Assembly (NCBI GenBank): GCA_002479715.1
Contig: DLOT01000084.1
Location: 1-5,079 of the forward strand
Source: Ruminococcus sp. UBA7477
GTDB taxonomy: Bacteria > Bacillota > Clostridia > Oscillospirales > Ruminococcaceae
Direction of reading: 5' to 3'
DNA: 5,079 bases
Shown here in pieces: positions 1 through 5,079 of the stretch. The position numbers and the translations under genes are program-made. A model generated the notes under the pieces. That model saw only the letters and a program-made list of their open reading frames with translations, was not told where the DNA came from and ran no database searches. The first letter of the stretch is position 1. Each line of letters begins with the position of its first letter.

Positions 1-514
1 TAGCAACATCCGCTTCCTCGGTCGCTCTCGTAGCCGCCGTAGTAGCCGCCGTTGCATCAGCGGTGGCATTTTCACAGGCTACTTTTACTTCCGATACATC
101 GGAGATCAGACGGATAAGAATGTCATAGTTTTCGTCCTCGGTAATGTCCGTGTCCGAAAACTCTGCCGCTTCAACGTCAATCGAAAACGAAGTCGAGGTC
201 AACTTCTGCTCGTCTGTGTCAATGACTGAGATACTACACCTCACCACATCGTCAAGGGCAAGCATCCAACTCGCAAGGGGTACAGTTACCGTACCGTCCG
301 AGTTCACGCTACCCATAAACCCGGCAGACGAGTCATCCGCTCTCTCGGCATTGATTATGACCGAAGCGTTGGACGGCACATTGATCTTCTCTCCCTCATT
401 GCAGAGTGTGACCTTTAAGAAACGGGAGTTATGATCGTTCTGTTTTGCGACAATCGCTTGAAAGAGATTTTTCTTCGCAACATCAACGGTAATCTCCTTG
501 ATAATTTGAGCCAT
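1..514 (-). CDS. BppU-type phage baseplate upper protein, 3' end cut by window edge
   Basis: 171 residues are visible from the ATG at 514-512; the frame is still open at base 1, so the C-terminus is missing. Residues about 1-120 match my memory of the N-terminal domain of BppU-family upper baseplate proteins (DUF2479-type) of Firmicutes siphophages. The pattern includes QNDHNSRFLKVTL at 25-37, a beta-rich stretch with SDGTVTVPLASWML near 72-85, and TSTSFSIDVE near 107-115. From about residue 141 the chain becomes Ala/Thr-rich (ENATADATAATTAATRATEE), probably the start of a helical or coiled-coil stalk. Bases 30-53 contain a 12-bp near-perfect tandem duplication that encodes part of this stalk. 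In the family, the protein links the baseplate core to receptor-binding tips. The start is well supported: AAGGAGGA at 521-528 lies 6 bases upstream. The gene follows the tail protein gene by 26 bases, so the two are probably cotranscribed. The family call is strong; the distal domain is unseen. Confidence 0.8.
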   Translation of the reverse strand, partial: MAQIIKEITVDVAKKNLFQAIVAKQNDHNSRFLKVTLCNEGEKINVPSNASVIINAERADDSSAGFMGSVNSDGTVTVPLASWMLALDDVVRCSISVIDTDEQKLTSTSFSIDVEAAEFSDTDITEDENYDILIRLISDVSEVKVACENATADATAATTAATRATEEADVA

Positions 515-540
515 ACAAATTCCTCCTTTATGTTTTGTTA

Positions 541-2781
541 TTACGCCCAAGCGTGCCAAGTCGTATCGTAATGACCTCGGTTGTAGACTTGACCGCTTAC
601 ACTCGTATAGCGTTGAAGTACGAAATTTTTAGCCACTTGTATCACTTCAAGAACTCCAACCGCATTAACCACGGGATAATTCAAAGCCGTTTTGCCCATC
701 GAAGTGTAGTAGATACCTGGCGTGAGAATATCGTTCAAATCGGTGGTACTATCCAACGCCCCTATATATCCTTGCACATTGTAACCATTCATCATAATGT
801 CTCCGCTGACATCAAGAGCGGCTTGCGGATCATTGGTATTGATACCGACCTTTTCCGAGCGAAATGCCACGAGCGGTGTACCCTTGTCGATATACAATGT
901 TACCGTATAAGTGTCGAGTTCATCGCTCACCTCGATCTGAATGTGATACGAATATGCCGCAGGGAGTTCAATAAAGGCATCGTCCTCAAACGAAAACCCG
1001 GAAGTGTCGCTCTCTACATTGCTCATCGTGGCGTATGAGTTATAAGAGGTTGCGGTCGTTCTCTTATACCGATACCTTGCTCTCACAAAAGAGTTCTTGG
1101 CAACATCGTTCACCGACACCGGGGAGAGCGACCCGTTAAAGGATAACTGTATCGTCTCTTCAACATTGTTTATTCGGCGAATACTCCAAGAGTTGATAAC
1201 AATGCGCTCATAGGCAATAACCGTAATATTCTTGCTGACACTCTTCGTATACCCTCTACTGTCGATTGCAGTAACAGTCAAAGTCAAATTTCCCGAATCC
1301 GTGATTGTCCCAAACGAAATCGTGGTAGAGGTGGACTCTGCGGTTTTTGTACCTATCGTAGCTCGGTACTTGGAAATGCTTGCCCCGTTTTTTGCGGTAG
1401 CCGCCGTACACGTCACTTGGAGAGAGGAATAAGACTGAATACATAGCTGATTGCTTCCTGTCACGCCTACGGTTGTACTATTATTATCTAAAAAGGTAAA
1501 CTCCGTAAAGGTCGGGGCAGAAGTGGAGCTCGTGGTCTTAATCGTCCCCGTCACACTCGAAGTTGTGCCAATCTGCGTACTGCCACTGTAGGTAGTTAAA
1601 ACATAGGTGACACTAAGACTCTGTACGGCAGACATAGCATTGAGTATTGTAGTCCGCTGTGCGCTCGTGAGCGTAACGGTTTTGTTGTTCGTTCCTGTGC
1701 TACCGCTCAAGCCCGTAATGGTAAGAATAGTGGTGCTTCCGTTCTTGATAGCCAACGAGTGAGTATAACTCGCAGCATATACCGTCCAATTCAACACGAG
1801 GGAGGGAGAGGTGACATCAACTGTCAAATTATTTACGGAGTTCAAAACGCTTGCACCGAGAGTTTTTACACTTGTAGCGGCAGACTCACCGTAAAGACTG
1901 TTGGACTTCTTTCTCACCCGGACTTTGATCTGATAGGTCGTATTTGGGGAAAGACCTGTAATAGTCGTTGTTGCACTTGCCCCCTCAGCCGTAGAGAACT
2001 GAGTCCAAGTCGAGCCGTTGTTTATACTGTACTGCCATAGATTTGCAGTCACAGAGGATTTTGCGTTGATATAGACCGAACTTGCGGTAATATTGCTTGC
2101 CGTAAAGGAAGCCGTAGGAGCGGTTATATCCGCACTTACCCCGGAAGAAGTACCCGACACTCCGTTATCGGAACGGGTCGCTCTGATCTTGATAGAGGTG
2201 TAATTCTTGCTCGTCAAACCCGTTAAGGTCTTGCTTGCACTCGTGCCGGAAGTGGTCGAGTAGGAAGTCCAAGAAGAGCCGCCGTCAAGACTGTACTCCC
2301 ATTTATTACAAGTCTTGTTTGCCGTACCTTTAATGGTGATACTTGAAGTCGATACCACCGTGGCTGCGGCAGACACCGTAGGAGCAGTTCTGTCGATAGC
2401 CGTCAAGGTCATATTGCCGCCGTAATCCGCTACCGCCCAAGAGCCGTAATAGACTGCTGTTTGGAATACTACCTTGATTGTTTTCGTACCGTTGGTATCG
2501 TGAGGAACAACTATCGTCCCGGAGGTGCTGCCCGTTGCAGCAGGGAAAACCCTCTCGTCCCACCCGGTACGAGCTTTGTAGTAAACTTGCGTTCCGTTGA
2601 TTTTAACCGTAGTCGGACCGGTCGAATAATAAGCAGAACTACCGCCTGTGACGTGTAAAGACCAAGCCAATGTAGAGCGGTTGTTTACTTTATCAACGGT
2701 TTCTGTAATGGTGAGGTACAAATATCTACCATCGTAAGCACCGTATGATGATAGTTGTCTGCAAAGTGAAATGCCTCTCAC
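541..2781 (-). CDS. DUF859-like phage tail/receptor-binding protein with FN3 repeats and pyocin-knob C-terminus
   Basis: A 746-residue structural protein with no signal peptide or membrane segment. Domains in order: an N-terminal beta-sandwich at about 12-130 (YLYLTITETVDKVNNRSTLAW, 20-40, then TGPTTVKINGTQVYY), typical of DUF859-type siphophage proteins; two tandem fibronectin-III-like repeats at about 131-220 and 221-308, each with a W[EQ]YS[IL][ND][GN]GS core (161-170, 249-257); further beta-rich DUF859-like modules at about 309-630; a GTPLVAFR...VGINTNDPQAALDVSGDI segment (634-662); and a C-terminal pyocin-knob-like domain (about 678-746, DLNDILTPGIYY to HYDTTWHAWA). It is very rich in Ser/Thr, as phage fibres often are. 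The likely role is host-surface binding at the tail tip, inferred from domains and from the BppU gene downstream. The start is doubtful: the only nearby in-frame option is GTG at 2781-2779, with no Shine-Dalgarno, and the frame is open without another start back to a stop inside the terminator region. The first ten or so residues may therefore not be native. Confidence 0.82.
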   Translation of the reverse strand: MRGISLCRQLSSYGAYDGRYLYLTITETVDKVNNRSTLAWSLHVTGGSSAYYSTGPTTVKINGTQVYYKARTGWDERVFPAATGSTSGTIVVPHDTNGTKTIKVVFQTAVYYGSWAVADYGGNMTLTAIDRTAPTVSAAATVVSTSSITIKGTANKTCNKWEYSLDGGSSWTSYSTTSGTSASKTLTGLTSKNYTSIKIRATRSDNGVSGTSSGVSADITAPTASFTASNITASSVYINAKSSVTANLWQYSINNGSTWTQFSTAEGASATTTITGLSPNTTYQIKVRVRKKSNSLYGESAATSVKTLGASVLNSVNNLTVDVTSPSLVLNWTVYAASYTHSLAIKNGSTTILTITGLSGSTGTNNKTVTLTSAQRTTILNAMSAVQSLSVTYVLTTYSGSTQIGTTSSVTGTIKTTSSTSAPTFTEFTFLDNNSTTVGVTGSNQLCIQSYSSLQVTCTAATAKNGASISKYRATIGTKTAESTSTTISFGTITDSGNLTLTVTAIDSRGYTKSVSKNITVIAYERIVINSWSIRRINNVEETIQLSFNGSLSPVSVNDVAKNSFVRARYRYKRTTATSYNSYATMSNVESDTSGFSFEDDAFIELPAAYSYHIQIEVSDELDTYTVTLYIDKGTPLVAFRSEKVGINTNDPQAALDVSGDIMMNGYNVQGYIGALDSTTDLNDILTPGIYYTSMGKTALNYPVVNAVGVLEVIQVAKNFVLQRYTSVSGQVYNRGHYDTTWHAWA

Positions 2782-2803
2782 AGCCGTTCTGAAAACTAAC
2801 CGA
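2750..2803. other. Probable junction between chromosomal and phage DNA
   Basis: On the right the chromosomal block ends with an intrinsic terminator whose U-tract runs to about 2803. On the left, recognisable phage protein begins by about codon 12 of the tail gene (YGAYDGRYLYL). The intervening bases hold no promoter, no ribosome binding site and no other gene. The phage genes usually encoded ahead of such a protein (tape measure, distal tail, tail-associated lysin) are absent. The exact breakpoint cannot be fixed from one sequence. Possible explanations are a deletion-derived prophage remnant, an inversion or recombination end, or an assembly chimera. Confidence 0.5.
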
Positions 2804-2828
2804 TAAAAATGCGCCCTCTCTGAAAACT
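2788..2828. repeat. 10-bp direct repeat TCTGAAAACT flanking the terminator T-tract
   Basis: TCTGAAAACT occurs on the plus strand at 2788-2797 and again at 2819-2828, 31 bases apart. The second copy covers part of one arm and the loop of the terminator hairpin; the first lies in the short gap before the tail gene. The repeat falls exactly where chromosomal and phage sequence meet, so it could be short homology used in a rearrangement. Ten bases over this distance could also be chance. Confidence 0.5.
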
Positions 2829-2840
2829 CAGAGAAGGCGC
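2803..2840 (-). terminator. Strong intrinsic terminator closing the chromosomal gene block
   Basis: On the minus strand, bases 2840-2811 form a 13-bp stem (GCGCCTTCTCTGA against TCAGAGAGGGCGC, one G-U pair) with a 4-base GTTT loop, followed by ATTTTTAT at 2810-2803. It lies 86 bases after the stop of the C_GCAxxG_C_C gene and is oriented to end transcripts from it. It also means the phage tail gene, 22 bases further on in the same direction, would not be served by upstream host transcription. Confidence 0.9.
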
Positions 2841-2926
2841 TTTACGGTCAAAGCACGCCGTCAAGGTATGGCGCAGCATTTATTAATACAAAAATTGATA
2901 TATTATTCGGTGATATCAGACTTTTC

Positions 2927-3379
2927 CTAATGTACTGTACTGATGACCTGTTCCAGCACTTCAACAGCCGATTCAACCATTTTAGGACATATTTTCTTGA
3001 AGAGTCCTTTCTCACGAGCCTTTGCCGCACCTTCGGCGGTGGACATATCATATCCTAACAGTTCATTGCAGAGAAACGAACCGTTTTTCTCCCTGAAAAT
3101 CTCCAAAAATCTATTTGTCAGCTCATTGGTGTTTTTCCTTGCCTCAGTATCGGTAACACTTGTCTGTCCGTATTTTAAGCCAAGCACCATCAATGCGCCC
3201 GAACAAGCGCCGCAGACCTCACCCATACGCATACCGCTGCCGAAACAAGCGCCAAGCTGCAGCGCCTGCTTCTCTGTCACGCCAAGCTCATCACCGTATG
3301 CTGCCAGCACAGCCTGTGAACAGAGAAATCCCTGCGAAAAATAGTTTACTGCCTTTTCTGTATTTGACATTTCATTCAT
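2927..3379 (-). CDS. C_GCAxxG_C_C family cysteine-motif protein
   Basis: 150 residues, close to the usual family length of about 140-150. The family-defining cysteines are all present: FLCSQAV (Cys20), GACFGSGM (Cys45), GEVCGACSGA (Cys56 and Cys59), FLCNELLGYD (Cys104) and KICPKM (Cys131). The molecular role of this family is poorly defined; the conserved cysteines suggest metal or cofactor binding or redox chemistry, which is inference. No signal peptide is visible and the protein looks soluble and cytosolic, with probable helices after Cys59. Two starts are possible: ATG at 3379-3377, used here, has GGAG only 3 bases ahead; ATG at 3370-3368 would have a 12-base gap. The gene follows rqcP by 123 bases and ends 86 bases before a strong terminator, so it may be a separate unit. 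Its plus-strand overlaps are antisense shadows. Confidence 0.85.
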   Translation of the reverse strand: MNEMSNTEKAVNYFSQGFLCSQAVLAAYGDELGVTEKQALQLGACFGSGMRMGEVCGACSGALMVLGLKYGQTSVTDTEARKNTNELTNRFLEIFREKNGSFLCNELLGYDMSTAEGAAKAREKGLFKKICPKMVESAVEVLEQVISTVH

Positions 3380-3439
3380 CCGCTCCGGTGAGTATTGTCA
3401 TAGTAAAACTCCGCTTCTGATAAGCAGGAATTATGAGGA

Positions 3440-3464
3440 GCGATATTATTTTCAATAATATCGC
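3440..3464. promoter_or_regulatory. Perfect AT-rich palindrome, possible operator or mRNA hairpin
   Basis: GCGATATTATT at 3440-3450 and AATAATATCGC at 3454-3464 are exact reverse complements, separated by three bases. This gives an 11-bp perfect stem with a minimal loop, 61 bases upstream of the C_GCAxxG_C_C start. No T-tract follows in the direction of transcription, so it is not a standard intrinsic terminator. On the minus strand its centre reads TTGAAA, a possible -35 element, but the nearest -10-like sequences (CATAAT, TAATTC) are at 14 and 16 bases, so any promoter is weak. A regulator-binding operator or a transcript-stabilising hairpin are both possible. Confidence 0.5.
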
Positions 3465-3488
3465 GATCCGCTTCAGGTATACGGAGTG

Positions 3489-3502
3489 CGGGCAGAAGCC
3501 CG
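3489..3502 (-). other. Small GC-rich hairpin directly after the rqcP stop codon
   Basis: Immediately after the TGA of rqcP the minus strand reads CGGGC-TTCT-GCCCG, a perfect 5-bp GC-rich stem with a 4-base loop. No U-tract follows, so it is a poor intrinsic terminator. It could protect the 3' end of the rqcP transcript or cause pausing. Together with the palindrome further downstream it suggests that rqcP and the next gene are not simply one continuous operon. Confidence 0.4.
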
Positions 3503-3742
3503 TCAGATTATCTCGAAGTTATCGCTTGCTGTCTCCTTGTTAGCATACTCGTTAACATTTGTGACCCGCAGTTTAAGAGACCGCGCTCCCATGTTTACCT
3601 CAATGACATCCCCGATTTTAACATCATAGGAGGCGCGTGCGGGCTTGCCGTTGACCAATACCTTTTGCGCGTCGCACGCCTCATTAGCGACTGTTCTGCG
3701 CTTTATGATCCTTGATACCTTAAGATACTTATCCAATCTCAT
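3503..3742 (-). CDS. rqcP: RqcP/YabO-type S4-domain ribosome quality-control factor
   Basis: 79 residues, close to the roughly 86 of B. subtilis RqcP (formerly YabO), which it closely resembles as I remember that sequence. The start MRLDKYLKVSRIIKRRTVA (1-19) is the S4 RNA-binding signature with basic residues Arg11 and Lys14-Arg16. VLVNGKPARASYDVKIGD (28-45) gives the second half of the S4 fold. In B. subtilis, RqcP works with RqcH on split 50S subunits carrying stalled peptidyl-tRNA and supports addition of C-terminal alanine tails that mark the nascent chain for degradation. The start is secure: GGAGG at 3750-3754 lies 7 bases before the ATG. Placement downstream of mazG matches the yabN-yabO order in Bacillus. 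A terminator sits between hup and this gene, so expression depends on read-through or an unseen promoter. The wider S4 family (Hsp15-like) is the alternative, but length and context favour RqcP. Confidence 0.87.
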   Translation of the reverse strand: MRLDKYLKVSRIIKRRTVANEACDAQKVLVNGKPARASYDVKIGDVIEVNMGARSLKLRVTNVNEYANKETASDNFEII

Positions 3743-3754
3743 ATGTTATCCTCC

Positions 3755-3783
3755 AATAAAAAGAGCCCCCGCTCGGGAGGCTC
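3755..3783 (-). terminator. Intrinsic terminator between hup and rqcP, possible attenuator
   Basis: On the minus strand, bases 3783-3763 read GAGCCTCC-CGAGC-GGGGGCTC, an 8-bp GC-rich stem with one G-U pair and a 5-base loop, followed by TTTTTATT at 3762-3755. It lies 14 bases after the hup stop codon and its U-tract directly touches the GGAGG of rqcP at 3754. It would end most transcripts after the abundant HU message and let only read-through reach rqcP. Confidence 0.88.
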
Positions 3784-3797
3784 GTAAAGTGTCAACA

Positions 3798-4073
3798 TTA
3801 CTTATCAATAGCGGACTTAAGTGCGCTTCCGGCCTTGAATGCAGGAACCTTCTTGGCAGGAATATTGATAGAAGCCTTTGTAAGAGGATTGATGCCTGTC
3901 TTGGCCTTTCTTTCACGAACTTCAAATGTGCCGAAGCCAACAAGTGTGATTTTGTCGCCGGCAACGAGCGTATCAGTGATAGCGCCTGTAACAGCTGCCA
4001 AAGCCTTCTCGGCGTCCTTCTTTGAGTAGCCGCCCTTTTCTGCGATGATGTTAACGAACTCTGCCTTTGTCAT
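3798..4073 (-). CDS. hup: HU family DNA-binding protein
   Basis: 91 residues, the normal length for HU. The helical dimerisation part (MTKAEFVNIIAEKGGYSKKD, 1-20) is followed by the HU signature GFGTFEVRERKAKTG (46-60) and the DNA-binding arm INPLTKASINIPAKK, with the conserved DNA-kinking proline at 63. The C-terminus, VPAFKAGSALKSAIDK, is also typical. HU binds and bends DNA without strong sequence preference and compacts the nucleoid as a dimer. The ATG at 4073 has GGAGG at 4081-4085 with 7-base spacing and gives the canonical MTKAE start. The frame stays open further upstream to 4151, but that extension overlaps mazG and has no family similarity. The gene is 37 bases after mazG, probably shares its promoter, and is followed by a strong terminator. 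Confidence 0.96.
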   Translation of the reverse strand: MTKAEFVNIIAEKGGYSKKDAEKALAAVTGAITDTLVAGDKITLVGFGTFEVRERKAKTGINPLTKASINIPAKKVPAFKAGSALKSAIDK

Positions 4074-4110
4074 GATAAAACCTCCAAAATTTTTAATACG
4101 GATCTCTCCG

Positions 4111-4902
4111 TTATTCCTTCTTAAGCTTTTCCCAGTAGGAGTCAAGCTCATCTATGCTCAGGGATTTCATATCAATCCCGTTTTGCCTAAGCAAACCTTC
4201 AACAGCCTCAAAACGGCGAATAAACTTTTCGTTAGCGCTTGTCAGGATCTCCTCCGCATCAAGACCGCATTTTCTGATAACATTGACGCAAGAGAACAAA
4301 ACGTCGCCAAGCTCTTCAGCCAAAGCCTGCTTATCTTCGCCGCAAATAGCTTCCTCAGCCTCTGCAACTTCGCTTTTGAGCGAGCCTAAAGCGCTCTGTA
4401 CGTCTGCAAAATCCATTCCCGCCGATGCAGCTCTCTTTCCGAGCTTTTGCGCCCTCATAAGAGAAGGGAAGACCTTCGGAACGCTTTTCAGCGTGTCTGT
4501 ATATGTCTGATGCTTTGATTCTTTTTTTATCTTATCCCAATTTTGCAGCACCTCTTCGGGAGAATTAAGCTCAAGCTCACCGAAAACGTGCGGGTGACGG
4601 AAGATAAGCTTCTTGCATATCTCATCGGCGACATCGTCAAAATCAAAACTGCCTATATCGCTTTCAATGTCCGCATGAAAAACGACCTGAAGCAAAACGT
4701 CACCGAGTTCTTCGCGAAGCATCTCAGGGCTTTCGCAGTCTATAGCCTCTACGACCTCATAGACCTCCTCGATAAAGTCCTTCCTAAGCGTTTGGTGTGT
4801 CTGCACCTTATCCCACGGACAGCCGTTCTCGCTCCTCAGCGCTTTAACAATAAGCCTAAGGTCGTTGATATCATATCTATCTTTAAAAACAAATCCGTCC
4901 AT
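4111..4902 (-). CDS. mazG: Nucleoside triphosphate pyrophosphohydrolase MazG
   Basis: 263 residues from the ATG at 4902, the same length as E. coli MazG. It hydrolyses nucleoside triphosphates to monophosphate and pyrophosphate and is regarded as clearing non-canonical nucleotides in the cytosol. Two MazG domains are visible. The N-terminal one has NGCPWD (26-31), EEVYEVVEA (45-53) and EELGDVLLQVVFHAD (64-78); the C-terminal one has EVAEAEEAI (178-186) and EELGDVLFSCVNV (196-208), then KFIRRFEAVE (226-235). The acidic metal-binding ExxE and ExxD residues are intact in both. It lacks the N-terminal tetrapyrrole-methylase-like domain fused to MazG in B. subtilis YabN. A TTG at 4914-4912 would add four residues; AAAGG at 4917-4921 is too close to the TTG (2 bases) and rather far from the ATG (14 bases), so the start is not certain. 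It is the first gene after the promoter at 4960-4988. Confidence 0.95.
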   Translation of the reverse strand: MDGFVFKDRYDINDLRLIVKALRSENGCPWDKVQTHQTLRKDFIEEVYEVVEAIDCESPEMLREELGDVLLQVVFHADIESDIGSFDFDDVADEICKKLIFRHPHVFGELELNSPEEVLQNWDKIKKESKHQTYTDTLKSVPKVFPSLMRAQKLGKRAASAGMDFADVQSALGSLKSEVAEAEEAICGEDKQALAEELGDVLFSCVNVIRKCGLDAEEILTSANEKFIRRFEAVEGLLRQNGIDMKSLSIDELDSYWEKLKKE

Positions 4903-4959
4903 TTTAAGCTTCAAAACCTTTACCGATAGTTGCGCCCGAAAAGTGATAGCGCCTTATTA

Positions 4960-4988
4960 ATAATAACTCATAACAAAATAAATTTCAA
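4960..4988 (-). promoter_or_regulatory. Sigma-A type promoter for mazG-hup
   Basis: On the minus strand, TTGAAA (4988-4983) and TATTAT (4965-4960) are separated by exactly 17 bases, with AT-rich sequence around them. The start of transcription would fall near 4953, leaving a leader of about 50 bases before the mazG ATG. No riboswitch-like structure is evident in so short a leader. Confidence 0.8.
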
Positions 4989-5079
4989 TAGCTTTTTGCG
5001 GCTTTTTCCTTTTTTTTAAACGATTTCGGCAAAACGCTCAATATTCGTGTCACCTGTATGTATATATTGACAGAAAATA
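4985..5079 (-). CDS. Possible 3' end of an upstream gene (ambiguous)
   Basis: From the right window edge the minus strand stays open for 30 codons to a TGA at 4987-4985, ending in a basic tail (PKSFKKKEKAAKSY). A basic cytosolic tail would suit a membrane protein, and in Bacillus a flippase-like gene (yabM) precedes yabN. However, a second frame is also open from the edge to a TAA at 5018-5016, ending TNIERFAEIV, and fits as well. The stretch is too short to choose, and it may be non-coding. If the first frame is real, its stop codon lies inside the mazG -35 element. Confidence 0.25.
   Translation of the reverse strand, partial: FSVNIYIQVTRILSVLPKSFKKKEKAAKSY

Noticed and set aside
144..1038. 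Plus-strand open frames at 144-434 and 535-1038
   Set aside because: They lie antisense to the BppU-like and DUF859-like genes, have no recognisable domains and no ribosome binding sites, and the opposite strand gives clear family matches.
2811..2859. Riboswitch-like alternative pairing of GGCGTGCTTT (2859-2850) with AAAGCGCC (2843-2836)
   Set aside because: It contains a bulge and competes with only about five of the thirteen terminator base pairs, so it is unlikely to act as an antiterminator.
2943..3420. Plus-strand open frames at 2943-3344 and 3160-3420
   Set aside because: They are shadows of the C_GCAxxG_C_C gene, whose cysteine motifs are intact on the minus strand.
3755..3797. Promoter for rqcP using TTGACA at 3796-3791 (minus strand)
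   Set aside because: At 17 bases from TTGACA the sequence is GCGGGG, inside the terminator stem, with no -10-like element at usable spacing.
4074..4151. 26-residue N-terminal extension of HU
   Set aside because: It overlaps the mazG coding end, is not HU-like, and the internal ATG at 4073 has a well-spaced GGAGG.
4045..4929. Plus-strand open frames of 114-128 codons across mazG
   Set aside because: They are antisense to a complete MazG with both catalytic domains and show no domain of their own.
1..5079. CRISPR array, tRNA/rRNA, integrase, transposase, toxin-antitoxin or diversity-generating retroelement
   Set aside because: No spaced repeat array, tRNA-like cloverleaf, recombinase motifs or reverse transcriptase reading frame could be seen on either strand.

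Overview
The window joins two different kinds of DNA, and every gene recognised in it lies on the minus strand, so transcription runs from right to left. The right half (about 2,800 to 5,079) looks like the chromosome of a Clostridia-type Firmicute, possibly a gut Ruminococcaceae/Oscillospiraceae relative. This rests on GGAGG Shine-Dalgarno sites, a consensus sigma-A type promoter, hairpin-plus-U-tract terminators, and the neighbourhood mazG, HU, RqcP (YabO). That order resembles the yabN-yabO region of Bacillus subtilis with an HU gene inserted. The lineage is inferred from gene order and protein style, not from a database search.

Right half in transcription order: a good promoter (4960-4988) drives mazG, a house-cleaning nucleotide pyrophosphohydrolase. 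The gene for the nucleoid protein HU follows after 37 bases. A strong intrinsic terminator (3755-3783) then separates hup from rqcP, the small S4-domain ribosome quality-control factor, and its U-tract directly abuts the rqcP Shine-Dalgarno. A 123-base gap with two hairpin-forming sequences follows, then a C_GCAxxG_C_C family cysteine-motif protein, and finally a 13-bp-stem terminator (2803-2840) that closes the chromosomal block.

The left half (1 to about 2,780) is tailed-phage DNA. It holds a 746-residue DUF859-like tail protein with an N-terminal beta-sandwich, two tandem fibronectin-III-like repeats and a C-terminal pyocin-knob-like domain. After 26 bases comes the 5' part of a BppU-type upper baseplate protein, cut by the window edge. 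Both are expected at the tip of a siphophage tail, in host recognition.

The boundary is the main oddity. The phage block begins about 22 bases after the host terminator, directly at the N-terminus of the tail gene. That gene has only a GTG start, no visible ribosome binding site, and none of the tape-measure, Dit or Tal genes expected upstream. No integrase or attachment site is visible. A decayed or rearranged prophage and a chimeric assembly both fit. I found no convincing novel defence, CRISPR or RNA-based system here.
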